Assembly: GCA_964422555.1 (NCBI GenBank)
Contig: CAYRBR010000005.1
Coordinates: forward strand, 1 to 46,772
Length of the DNA: 46,772 nt
Direction of reading: 5' to 3'
DNA from: JAGLCW01 sp964422555
Lineage (GTDB): Bacteria; Caldisericota; Caldisericia; UBA6126
The notes beneath the pieces are model-generated. The model saw nothing but the letters and a program-made list of their open reading frames with translations. It made no database searches and had not been told where the DNA came from. Shown here one piece after another: positions 16,347 to 25,900 of this stretch (within the stretch, counting starts at the first letter, position 1; each line of letters begins with the position of its first letter). A program made the translations under genes and the position numbers.

Positions 16347-16793
16347 TTAGTCTTTCTCAATCTTCAAAGCAGAGGCGGTAACAGAAATATTGATATTACT
16401 AATGAACGGAAAGGGAGGTCCTTCATATTCAATTCGCACCGTGTCCATGGTATAAAAAGAATCGGACTCCTCTTCTTCCCATGACAAAGAAAACTTGTCT
16501 GAATCTGTAGTGTCGATAGGAAACAGAATATTTTCTTTGTAAAACAAGACAGTGGTATCAATATCTGCTAAAGTTTCTGAAGAGTCATCTTCAATTTCTT
16601 CTAAATTTAATATGTTTAAAACGTTATTCGACATGTAGTGAATATTGTTTCGATAATAATATCCGTACCCTAAAGCCATAAATACTATTACGACAACCAA
16701 TACTGTAACCAATAAAAATGCTGTTTCAATAATTGCCTGTCCTGTTTCTTCCCTAGAAATAAAGGAATATAGGCAACTTTTGTTAGTAATCAT
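16347..16793 (-). CDS. TadE/TadF-like pseudopilin
   Basis: 148 residues. A short cytoplasmic leader with REETG precedes the hydrophobic helix QAIIETAFLLVTVLVVVIVF, with Glu at mature position +5, the prepilin-peptidase pattern of Flp/TadE proteins. The rest is an acidic extracytoplasmic domain without other recognisable motifs. TadE/TadF pseudopilins are minor components needed for Tad (tight adherence) pilus assembly. The ATG overlaps the preceding gene by eleven bases, with GGAGC upstream. Which of TadE or TadF it corresponds to cannot be decided by eye. Confidence 0.7.
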   Translation of the reverse strand: MITNKSCLYSFISREETGQAIIETAFLLVTVLVVVIVFMALGYGYYYRNNIHYMSNNVLNILNLEEIEDDSSETLADIDTTVLFYKENILFPIDTTDSDKFSLSWEEEESDSFYTMDTVRIEYEGPPFPFISNINISVTASALKIEKD

Positions 16794-17190
16794 TTATATA
16801 GATAGCTCCTTCGGTAATTCCGTTAAAACGACTAGAAAGGGTTATTGCTTCATCAGACATTGACAATGTCAATAAATAATCAGGGATTAGCCCATTAGAA
16901 ACAGTAATAAAAGATTCGAAAAAAGGACTATTCGTATCATCAGACTGAGCAAGCCTGTTTTGGAATTGATTTAATAAGGGCACATTAACTGCATCATAGG
17001 AATCATCAGACGTGACTGACCCACATAGATAGTGTATCCTGGCAACCCGATTTGTCTGATAATTTAAGAGTAATGCATCGGCGGATCGAAACAAAATAAC
17101 AGTACAGAAAAAAGTTACGATAAATGCCAAAGGAAACAACAAGGCAAATTCAACAGTTGTTGAACCAAGCTCAGATTTATCTTTTTTCAT
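16783..17190 (-). CDS. TadE-like pseudopilin
   Basis: 135 residues. The N-terminus has ELGSTTVEFALLFPLAFIVTF: Gly, then TTVEF, then a hydrophobic helix, the classic TadE prepilin signature. The extracytoplasmic remainder has no further known motif. It overlaps the prepilin peptidase gene by four bases (ATGA) and the next pseudopilin gene by eleven, so the three are translated together. It is a minor pilin of the Tad system in the cytoplasmic membrane and exterior. Confidence 0.75.
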   Translation of the reverse strand: MKKDKSELGSTTVEFALLFPLAFIVTFFCTVILFRSADALLLNYQTNRVARIHYLCGSVTSDDSYDAVNVPLLNQFQNRLAQSDDTNSPFFESFITVSNGLIPDYLLTLSMSDEAITLSSRFNGITEGAIYINDY

Positions 17191-17741
17191 AAAAACACCG
17201 GCCTAGAAAGAGCTCCAGTTATTAGAAGAATGCGAAACAAAATTGCTACAATTGCTCCCACCCCAATGGAAATCCCATAGGGCATGGTAAGTTTACCATA
17301 TTCTTTCAATGTAAACGTATTCCCAGTTCGCATTAAGGTGTACAACAACGGAAAAAATAGTAAGATAGCAACAACAAGGCCCGTTATGGCTGTAAAAATA
17401 ATCACATTAATGGTCATTTCCCATCCAAGAAGAGCTCCCACAGCTCCCATTAGCTTCACGTCTCCTGCTCCCATATTTTTACCTTTACCAATAAGATAAA
17501 AAATGAAGAAAAAACCAAATCCCAGGAGAAATCCGTATAAGGACTGCAATAAACCCGTCCAACCATTCAATCCTGTCATCCAATACAATACAGGATGTAA
17601 CAAAAATCCTAGTAAGATAGACGGATACGTAATTTTGTTTAATATTTTTCGAGTTTTTAAGTCGGTGTAAACTGAAATACTGCAGATAAGCACAGCAATA
17701 GACATCAATATAAGAGATGGATAGGAAAGTGTATACATCAT
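17187..17741 (-). CDS. Type IV prepilin peptidase (A24, TadV/CpaA-like)
   Basis: 184 residues, a polytopic membrane protein of the short A24 form without the N-terminal methylase domain. The two catalytic aspartates are in VYTDLKTRKILN and GAGDVKLMGAVGALLGW, the hallmark of TadV/CpaA. It should cleave the Gly-terminated leaders of the adjacent pseudopilins and of the DUF192-Flp protein at the cytoplasmic membrane face. The ATG overlaps the tadC stop (GGATGATG), with GGAG upstream, so translation is coupled. Confidence 0.9.
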   Translation of the reverse strand: MMYTLSYPSLILMSIAVLICSISVYTDLKTRKILNKITYPSILLGFLLHPVLYWMTGLNGWTGLLQSLYGFLLGFGFFFIFYLIGKGKNMGAGDVKLMGAVGALLGWEMTINVIIFTAITGLVVAILLFFPLLYTLMRTGNTFTLKEYGKLTMPYGISIGVGAIVAILFRILLITGALSRPVFL

Positions 17742-19534
17742 CCCGTAAGGCTCCTTGTAATACTAATTTTCACTCTTGGACTCTTGTTTTCTTCCTGGTC
17801 TACGGCAATTACCTGATATTGGTTTGATCCAGGCTCAATTGGAAGTTCCACATTGATTTTCCCATTCGCAGGGACATTAATCGTCGTCTCTAATTGCAGC
17901 TTCTGATTCTTAATCTTGTAAATTTCTACTAACGAACCGGGTGTTGCGGTCCCCGTTAATTTGGCTATTGGATTCAGGGTTTTCTTATTCGTAAACCGTA
18001 CATTTACATACCCACCGGTATATTGAATTTTCTTACTTATTGTCTTTGTCAATCCAAAATCATCTGATAAGACAAACTGAATCGCATTGGTTTTCCCTTT
18101 TAATGTTATCCCCTCTACCTTAAACTCACCAGTTTGCTTATTCAAATCACAGGGAAGATCTTGATTACGAGACTTTACCTTAAGGTTCAATCCAGGAGTT
18201 ATAGATCCAGAAACAGAAGTACTTTTGTCAGAAGTATACATATTTCCCTGCTCATCAAATTCGGGAAGATTGATTTTCACATACTTCAAAGCAATATAGT
18301 CGCTTGCTCTTTGTCCATTCTGTGCTTCGATAGATATGTAGTACTTCGCTAACTCTCCTTCTGGAAGTACAAGTCGTATAAACCAGGCTTGCTCCATTCC
18401 TTTGGACTTAAAAAGGGACCGGATATAGGCTTCTTGCTCAGGGGTTTCAATCGCTCCTTTAGTAAACTGAAGCTGAGTTTCCCCCGTAAGAGGATCCTGT
18501 ACCACTCGAATTGCATATATTGTTGTTTCTTGTCCATTCACATACGCTTTAACACCCGGAGTTACTTGATAATAGATAAAATTTTTCATCGTTAACTGCA
18601 TATCAGTTTCTTTTTTCTCTTGTGTTGGCAATAGCACAGACCCTAGAATAATCATTAACATAGCGGGTAAAATAAACATAATTAATGGGAATAGCATCTT
18701 TGTCGGAGCAGTTGCAATCTCCTTTTCTATCGTTGCACTTCTTTTCGCTCGAAGCTCTTCTGCCTGGTTCATAATAACGGGTCGTAAGGGAGTTCCAAGA
18801 CGTTCTCCCTGTATAATTGAACTTAAGAAACTCCGAAATTCAGGCGCTTCGTTTCTATCTAATAAATGCTGGAAGGCATCTACTCGGTGAATCCCAACGT
18901 GCACATCGTTTATGAATACATCAAATTCATCTGCGAGAATCGTTTTATTTCGCTTTACATACTCTTCAAGAGCTAATTGAAAGTTCATTCCTGCTGCCAA
19001 ACACAAGGAAATAAAATCCATTGCATCTGGTAGCTCAGTTGAAACCTGTTTGGCTCGTTTTTGTAATAATCCCGTTATAAAAAAATCGGGATACACATAC
19101 CCAATGATTCCAAAAGCAATTGCATACACGTAAAAATTTGTGTTGTTATTTCCAATCGCCACAATAAAAAGAAGAGTAAAAAAAGTAACAGAAGTAAATA
19201 ACTTTAGTTTGTTGAACTCGTCTGGATGAAAATCGAAAGGTCGTCCAGCTTTTTCTAGTTTGTCATCCAGTTTTTTGTTTGCCTCTTCATTTCTCTTAGT
19301 TGCAATAGAGCCCAAGAAAGGTAAGATCTTAAAAAAGGCTTTTGAAAAATTATAAAGTAGCTGAACAATGAAGTTGGGAGATTTTGCCTTCTTTTCTTTA
19401 ATTTCTTCCATTCCAAATAGTGAATCAGTTGATCGTTTTTTCTTTTCTTTTGCTGAATACAAGAGACGGATTAACAGAAAGAATATTAACCCTAGAAAAA
19501 TTAAAAGCATTAAGGTATATTCAATAGATTCCAT
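17738..19534 (-). CDS. tadC: TadC-like platform protein with a large C-terminal extension
   Basis: 598 residues. Residues 1 to about 303 match the TadC/GspF platform: a membrane anchor at 8-25, helices at about 112-155, the T2SSF region (TELPDAMDFISLCLAAGMNFQLALEE as a hallmark helix) and a last membrane segment LFPLIMFILPAMLMIILGSVL (281-301). Ordinary TadC ends there. Here about 295 residues follow, with beta-rich, bacterial-Ig-like stretches (ITPGLNLKVKS; LTGTATPGSLVEIYK; PGSNQYQVIAVDQEE), probably outside the membrane. The start codon overlaps the tadB stop. The extension may bind pilus or envelope components; that is inference. Confidence 0.8.
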   Translation of the reverse strand: MESIEYTLMLLIFLGLIFFLLIRLLYSAKEKKKRSTDSLFGMEEIKEKKAKSPNFIVQLLYNFSKAFFKILPFLGSIATKRNEEANKKLDDKLEKAGRPFDFHPDEFNKLKLFTSVTFFTLLFIVAIGNNNTNFYVYAIAFGIIGYVYPDFFITGLLQKRAKQVSTELPDAMDFISLCLAAGMNFQLALEEYVKRNKTILADEFDVFINDVHVGIHRVDAFQHLLDRNEAPEFRSFLSSIIQGERLGTPLRPVIMNQAEELRAKRSATIEKEIATAPTKMLFPLIMFILPAMLMIILGSVLLPTQEKKETDMQLTMKNFIYYQVTPGVKAYVNGQETTIYAIRVVQDPLTGETQLQFTKGAIETPEQEAYIRSLFKSKGMEQAWFIRLVLPEGELAKYYISIEAQNGQRASDYIALKYVKINLPEFDEQGNMYTSDKSTSVSGSITPGLNLKVKSRNQDLPCDLNKQTGEFKVEGITLKGKTNAIQFVLSDDFGLTKTISKKIQYTGGYVNVRFTNKKTLNPIAKLTGTATPGSLVEIYKIKNQKLQLETTINVPANGKINVELPIEPGSNQYQVIAVDQEENKSPRVKISITRSLTG

Positions 19535-20396
19535 TACATCTCAACCTGTGTTAACTGAAGATTCAAATAAATTCCAATCACTTGCATAATCATCGCAAAA
19601 ACTAGTAGAAGAATCCCTTTTAGTGTGTTTGTTAATGAATCGTACCCGGAAGAAACCAATAGCATTAACATTACATATGGCAGTAGCGCAACTATACCTG
19701 TAGAAAGTTTCGTTTGCGCAGTTCCTACTGCAATACTTCTTCGAAGTTTCACGCGAGCTTTCAAAATCTCTTTTAATTCTTCTAAAAATGGAATTACGTT
19801 TCCCCCTACCTGTGCTTGTAATACTAATGAGGACACAAATAGTTTTACTTCTGTGTTGGGATATTTATTCATCAATTCTTCCAACGACTCGCGAAGTGTT
19901 AAACCAACTCGATAATTAAGGTGAATTTTCGAGAACTCGCTTTTCGTAGGTTCTGGCATAGACATGGAAACGAACTCAAATGCCTGATCTAAGGAAAATC
20001 CTGCTTTAAGAGAATTAGCTACAGCAGCCAGTGTATCGGGAAGCTGAACAACAAATTTGTTCTCTTTTTCTTTCTTTTTCATTCCCAAATACATTTGAAA
20101 TCCAAACCCACTTAGACCAGAAAACACAATTCCAATTACAATATTCCCCTTAAACATAAAGAAGAAGATTAGAAAAACAACAATTAACCCTCCAATAATT
20201 ATTAAGGTNNNNNNNNNNNNNNNNNNNNNNNNNNNNNNNNNNNNNNNNNNNNNNNNNNNNNNNNNNNNNNATCCTGAAGAGAACCTTCTTTTATTTCTGG
20301 AGTTCGAGCACTTTTCTCGGTTTTCTTCAGCTTTTTGGATTGATAATAAGGAACAAATAAATCTTCTTTTTTGTATTTATCTCTAGTTTGGTTCAT
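19534..20396 (-). CDS. tadB: TadB-like platform protein, interrupted by an assembly gap
   Basis: The part before the gap starts at 20396 and reads MNQTRDKYKKEDLFVPYYQS, a basic cytoplasmic segment. After the 62-N run, the frame reads TLIIIGGLIVVFLIFFFMFK without stops into the T2SSF part (LPDTLAAVANSLKAGFSLDQAFEFV and the closing membrane helices). An ATG at 20157 is therefore probably internal, and one gene of roughly 285-290 residues spans the gap, a normal TadB length. With exactly 62 N the two parts are out of frame, so the true gap length must differ. TadB and TadC form the membrane platform turned by the TadA ATPase. Confidence 0.7.
20209..20270. other. Assembly gap (62 N) inside tadB
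   Basis: A run of N. The flanking coding segments are of opposite phase for this length, so the number of N is an estimate and not a measured distance. Confidence 0.95.
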
Positions 20397-21780
20397 GATT
20401 TCCTTCTAGCTTTTTCATCACTGCTGCAAGAGGATTGTCTTTGTCATTTCTTGATATTGGTTTGTCATCCTTACTTAAACCGTTTAACTCCTTAATTTGC
20501 GGTTTTGTTGGTTTTTTCTTCTTGTTACCAATGTTCAGAACTTCTAGTTTAGCTTTCATCCTTGTACTACAAGGTTTTTCTTCGTAGTGTCCCCTTATCT
20601 TTCCATTCTCGTCTCGACCATCCATGACAAATTTAAAAATGTGGTTTAAAACAACTTGTTTATCTTTAAACTCTGCCAATTCAGAGATAGAAGTAATTCT
20701 TCTTGAGCCATCTGAAAAACGAGCCGTCTGAATCACACATTCAATTGCACTGAATATCATTTCCTGTAAAATGTGGACTGGCATTTCAAGCCCTACCATA
20801 TAGACCATAGAAGTTAATCGGGCAATTACATCTTTTGGAGTGTTGGCATGCACCGTAGTTAACGACCCATCGTGGCCGGTATTCATAGCCTGCAACATAT
20901 CAAAGGCTTCTTTTCCACGAACTTCTCCAACAATAATACGATCAGGCCTCATTCTAAGACAATTTACAACTAAATCTCGGATCGTAACCTGCCCCTGCCC
21001 CTCAATATTGGGCGGCCTAGCTTCTAAAGAAATAACGTGGGGTTGTTTTAGCTTCAACTCCACCGAATCTTCAACAGTAATTATTCTTTCGCTTGGAGGA
21101 ATCGAAGTAGAGCAAACATTTAACAAAGTAGTTTTACCTGATCCTGTTCCACCAGAGATAAGAACATTTGCTCTTGCACGCACAATGGAATCAATAAATT
21201 CTGCCATTTTTTCAGTCATTGATCCATACCCAATTAAGCTTTTGTAATCCAATATTGTGTCTTTAAATTTTCGAATAGTTAGAGTAGGACTTTTAACAGC
21301 AATAGGAGGGATAACCGCGTTAACACGAGAGCCGTCGGGTAATCTTGCATCAACTAGAGGACTGGATTCATCAATACGTCGTCCAAGAGGAGAAACAATG
21401 CGGTCGATTATTTGTAGTATCTGTGAAGTAGATTCAAATCGTATTTCAGATCGAACCAGCTTCCCTCCTCTTTCAATAAAGATATGATCGGGACCATTGA
21501 TCATTATTTCAGAGATCGATTCGTCTTCTAACAGGGGTTGAATTAAACCAAACCCAAATATCTCATTCAACAATCGATTAATAATCTGTTCCTGATACTC
21601 AATAGGCAAAATTCTTCTAGATGATTGGATTGTTTGTAGGCAGATGTTCCGAATTTTTGCTTTTACTTGTACAGGACTTTCCTGTTTTTCTCGTAATATT
21701 TCTGCTGGAGATATTTCCTCAAAAACTCGGTTTCGNNNNNNNNNNAATTGTCTTATAAAATTCCTCTGAATCTTGTGCAT
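20383..21780 (-). CDS. tadA: TadA/CpaF secretion ATPase, with a 10-N gap near the N-terminus
   Basis: About 465 residues. Walker A GGTGSGKTT lies near 210-218, with the Asp/Walker-B region IIVGEVRG, the His box TGHDGSLTTVHAN, and upstream VDARLPDGSRVNAVIPP typical of TadA/CpaF. It powers assembly and perhaps retraction of Tad pili at the inner membrane. A short gap (21736-21745) splits the first codons. The ATG at 21780 gives MHKIQRNFIRQ, but an ATG at 21787 overlapping the tadZ stop (TAATG) gives MQYAQDSEEFYKTI in another phase. That phase would be correct if the gap is mis-sized, and I consider it at least as likely. The C-terminal tail (about 400-465) is Lys-rich and poorly conserved. Confidence 0.92.
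   Translation of the reverse strand: MHKIQRNFIRQXXXXRNRVFEEISPAEILREKQESPVQVKAKIRNICLQTIQSSRRILPIEYQEQIINRLLNEIFGFGLIQPLLEDESISEIMINGPDHIFIERGGKLVRSEIRFESTSQILQIIDRIVSPLGRRIDESSPLVDARLPDGSRVNAVIPPIAVKSPTLTIRKFKDTILDYKSLIGYGSMTEKMAEFIDSIVRARANVLISGGTGSGKTTLLNVCSTSIPPSERIITVEDSVELKLKQPHVISLEARPPNIEGQGQVTIRDLVVNCLRMRPDRIIVGEVRGKEAFDMLQAMNTGHDGSLTTVHANTPKDVIARLTSMVYMVGLEMPVHILQEMIFSAIECVIQTARFSDGSRRITSISELAEFKDKQVVLNHIFKFVMDGRDENGKIRGHYEEKPCSTRMKAKLEVLNIGNKKKKPTKPQIKELNGLSKDDKPISRNDKDNPLAAVMKKLEGNHEPN
21736..21745. other. Assembly gap (10 N) inside tadA
   Basis: A run of ten N close to the tadA start. It makes the reading phase of the first codons unreliable. Confidence 0.95.
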
Positions 21781-21786
21781 ATTGCA

Positions 21787-22971
21787 TTATGTATTTCCAT
21801 CCCATTCTAGTATTCTTTCAGCAAAGTCCATAATATCTTTTCGGAGTACTCCCTTTTTTGTAACAGCCGGAAACATGTCGTTTAAAGAAGAGAACGCTAC
21901 TTTATTATCCTCTCGAATAGTGGAAAACAAGGGGTACGGAAGAATTTTTTGTAAAATACTGCTTACTTTTTGATCTGCTTTTTTATTTCGTTTGTTGTAG
22001 ATAATTTCAGGGGGACTGTTTATTTTTAACCACTGAAATTCTTTCAAATAGTTAACTAGTCTGAAAAGAGATGGTATTTCGGGAGTAAAAACAATAAATA
22101 TTTTATCGCTCTGCTCAAATATGATTTTTGTTATATCATTTACTCCTGGGTCAAGATCCACAATGATATAGTCATATATCAACTTCAAGGTTCGGATTGT
22201 TTTTCGCAGTTGTGTTTCATCAATCTCCATCATTCTATCTGAAGATCCTGGAGCCACTACAATGTCGAAATTGGGGTAGATTTCACTTCGCTGAACAACA
22301 CTGTTTAAACGTTCAGGTGAAAGTTCATCAGCAATCAAAAGAAGATCCAGGCTTGATTGTGTTTTATCAGGGCTAATATTTGTTATCGCACGTTGATCTC
22401 CATAGGGCAGTCCAAAATCCATTAATAAAACTTTGTACGATTCGGTAAGATTCGCCAGGACAAGAGACAGGTTAACAGACAAAAAAGATTTACCCACACC
22501 CCCTTTTGCCGATGTAAAGCTCAACAACTTCCCAAGTTTTCTGGATTGCATTCCATTCTGTAGTTTTTTATCTTTAAAACTGGAAACAAAAGCATTCATT
22601 GCCAATTGAGGAAGTGCATTCGATTCAAATGGTCGAGTAATTACATTCCTTGTCGCAGTTTTTACAATCTTCCGAATATCTACCAGGTCTGCCTGGTTGA
22701 CAATTAAAACGATGGATGTGGAAGGATACTTAATAACCGCTTCCTCTAAAAAATTAATCATATTTATGTTTTTTAGATGATAGTCCAAGATAAGGATATC
22801 AGGAGTAAGAAGTCGTATTTTTTCTTCCAGAATAAATCCATCTGACACAAGATCTTCCACTCGAAACATAGAGTTCTCATCGAAGTTGTTCTTTTGTTCG
22901 TCAAACTCCTTGGTACTCTCTAAAGCAAACAGAACCGTTAATTGATTTTGGATCCCAAATCCTGGTGACAT
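21787..22971 (-). CDS. tadZ: TadZ/CpaE pilus-localisation ATPase
   Basis: 394 residues. Residues about 8-130 form an atypical receiver domain (LLTPDILILDYHL, with D63 in the phosphoacceptor position). Residues about 147-390 are a MinD/ParA-like ATPase with the deviant Walker A SAKGGVGKS at 154-162 and the Walker B-type IIVDLDPG. TadZ proteins localise the Tad machinery to the pole or assembly site. The start follows the kinase stop by one base, and the 3' end overlaps the likely tadA start (TAATG). Confidence 0.9.
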   Translation of the reverse strand: MSPGFGIQNQLTVLFALESTKEFDEQKNNFDENSMFRVEDLVSDGFILEEKIRLLTPDILILDYHLKNINMINFLEEAVIKYPSTSIVLIVNQADLVDIRKIVKTATRNVITRPFESNALPQLAMNAFVSSFKDKKLQNGMQSRKLGKLLSFTSAKGGVGKSFLSVNLSLVLANLTESYKVLLMDFGLPYGDQRAITNISPDKTQSSLDLLLIADELSPERLNSVVQRSEIYPNFDIVVAPGSSDRMMEIDETQLRKTIRTLKLIYDYIIVDLDPGVNDITKIIFEQSDKIFIVFTPEIPSLFRLVNYLKEFQWLKINSPPEIIYNKRNKKADQKVSSILQKILPYPLFSTIREDNKVAFSSLNDMFPAVTKKGVLRKDIMDFAERILEWDGNT

Positions 22972-22972
22972 A

Positions 22973-25900
22973 TTATGCTTCTTTGTTGTGTAGAAGATGA
23001 ATTAACAATTCACCCTTCAAGTTCCGTTCAAGAACAACAACAAAATGCATTCTATTTCCTAAAAAATCAATTGGAAGATAAGCAGTATCGTTTATTTCTA
23101 AAATGGGATTTACACCCGTAATTGTACTGTCGTCTATCGTGTATTGATCTTTAAATAGATAAAACTCATAGGTGTGGGAGTCAATGCCAGTGATGACAAT
23201 TTTCTCTTCTTTAAAGTCGTAAGAAAGATCACCATCAAGAGAATTTAATAAAAACCGGATGGGAATATAAATCTTTTCTTTAAATATCAGAACATTTGAT
23301 GCTATTTCTTCCGTTGGACCGTTGTTTATCTTATAGGTTGCGTTTTCATAATTCAGTAAAATAGATTTAACTGTATCGGTATTGTTCGCAATACTATACT
23401 CATACTTCTCAATTACATCGTCGGTAGAGTTTCGGTAATCCAAAGTGAATCGAACCGAATTCTGGGGATTCATTGTAGATGTATACAAGATTAAGCTAAA
23501 TCTCCCTTCGGCATCTGGTTTTGTTAACTCATATTCAATGCCAGCTGGTAAACCTGTTACTTTAAACGTATTGCCTGTTTTGTAATCTGGCTGTCTTAAG
23601 GAAATTTCTAATGGAACAAGAGGTTTTAAGGAAGCTGATTGAGGAGTAGAAGGACTTACCCATTCAAGAGTTCCTTTTGTAGCTTCCTCTGGAGAAGGTC
23701 CCTTTTGAGAAGAACTGGACCAGATTAAGTATCCTACCACTCCAACGATAACAACCAGAAGCACGATTAATAAAGGGCTCATTTTCTTTTTATCTTTTCC
23801 GGTTGAGTCTGAAGAAGCAGGTTTTTTTGAGGATGGTCCGATTGGTTTTTTATTGGTCTTCTTAGAAGGTTTTACAGTGAAGGTTGGAGAAGTTCCCACA
23901 GAATCATTTTTCTTTTTTACTTGGGTTGCTTTGTATACTTCTCTTTCTTTAGAATTTTCCTTTGGAGGCTCTTTTTTCTTTACATCTGTTTTCAAACCAT
24001 TGTTAATAATCTTATGGATATCTACTTTGTTCTCTTTTTTTGGACCTGCTGATGTTCCTTTCTTAATGGAAAAAGCAACATTCTTTTTTTGATTTTTGTT
24101 CACTTGAATGTTCTTGTATATACCTGTGTCTGAAAGTATCTCGACAGGGTTTTCTTTTAAATCTTTTTTGGAACCAGTATTGTTATCATCCATGCTGTCT
24201 CCCTCTGAAATTGATTTATTGGAAGAACTCTTCCCTGTAAAACTATTTAAAAAATTCTGTAGTGAAGCAGTCATTTCTTCAGCACTTTGAAATCGCTGTT
24301 CGGGTTGCTTAGATAAAGCCTTTAAAACAATTCTCTGCAAAGTAAGTGGAATTCCCTTCTGAGACTCTTCGGGGAAACGAGGTACTCTTTTAAGGTGCAT
24401 ATCCATTACCTCAACAGGAAGAGGAGAATCAAAAGGAGGTGTTCCCGAAAGCATTTCAAAAAGAAGAATACCGACAGCATAAATATCGGTTCGAACGTCT
24501 GAAAATGATTGAGTAATCTGCTCTGGAGCTGTATATTGAACAACTCCTAGAAATTCTCCGCTGGAAACCGATGAAGCATCTTCAACTCTTGTAAATCCTA
24601 AAGAACTAATGCGAGTTCTTCCCTTTTTTGGGACAATTACTACATCTGAATTTAAATCACGATGGATAATTCCTTTTTTATGAAGATACGATAAGGCATC
24701 CAGCACATCCAATGAAATTTGGACACTTTTTTTGATCGACAATTGCTCTCGTTTCAATAAATTTTTAACAGTATAACCATCTACATATTCTCGTATTACG
24801 AAATTAACTCCATTTTCTTCCACAATATCGAGAAATTTCACAAATCCGGGATGGTTGATTTTCCGCATGGTTTGGATTTCTCTATTAATCCTGGTCTTAA
24901 AGGTCGGTCTTGATTCATTTGGTAGTTGCACCGTTACAGGAATATCTTTTACTAAATCAACAGCATAATACAATCGGCTTAGGATTCTTCTTAAAACAAG
25001 TTTCTGGATTCGATATCGATGCTTTAGTTCTTTTCCAATAAAAGGATCTGAATCATTTGGATTAATAACATCTGGTGTATCGGTATCGGATGTAGTTGTC
25101 TTCTCTATAGGATTTTCAGTGGATTCAGTTTCTATTTCCCTTTCGGGAGGAGGTTGGTCATTAGTTTCCCTTTGAATGTCGGATACTCCGTCTTGGTCCT
25201 CCGATGAAAAAACAATAGGACTTTGCGACTCTTCTGCAATGAATGTGGAGTCGTCGGAATCATCTGATTGAAACGAAAAGAAAGATCCCCCCTCTTCTTC
25301 CTCTGAGGGTCTGTAGTATTGAAGAACATCCTCTAATTCTCGAATGTCTTTCAGCAATTCTTCCATGGTTTGATATCGATCGGCCTGTTTTTTCTTCAGC
25401 ATTTTCATAATAATGCTGGATGACTTTAAAAGAAGATCGGGACGAAGTTTTTTGGGGGATTCAGGTACAACATTCAAATGTTGATATGCTATATTCACCG
25501 TAGTATTTTCGTCAGCAAATGGAAGTTTTCCTGTTACCATTTCATAAAATACAACACCCAATGAATATATATCTGTTCTGGCATCTAATTTGCCAAGTTT
25601 TCGATCGAGTTGTTCGGGAGCACTATATGCAAGAGTCCCTGCAATTTCGGAAGTATTCGCTTCAGTGTTATCCAGAGAAATATTCCTGGATAATCCAAAA
25701 TCGGTTACTAATACCCGACCATTATTGTCCACCATAATGTTGGATGATTTTATATCTTGGTGAATGATACTCTTTCTATGAGTATAAGCTAAAGCAGTCG
25801 CTACATTTTTGATAATATTTGCAGCAATATTCAGAGAAAGGGGTCCTGTTTCCAAAATCATTTGTTTGACAGTAAACCCTTCAATTAAATCCATAACAAT

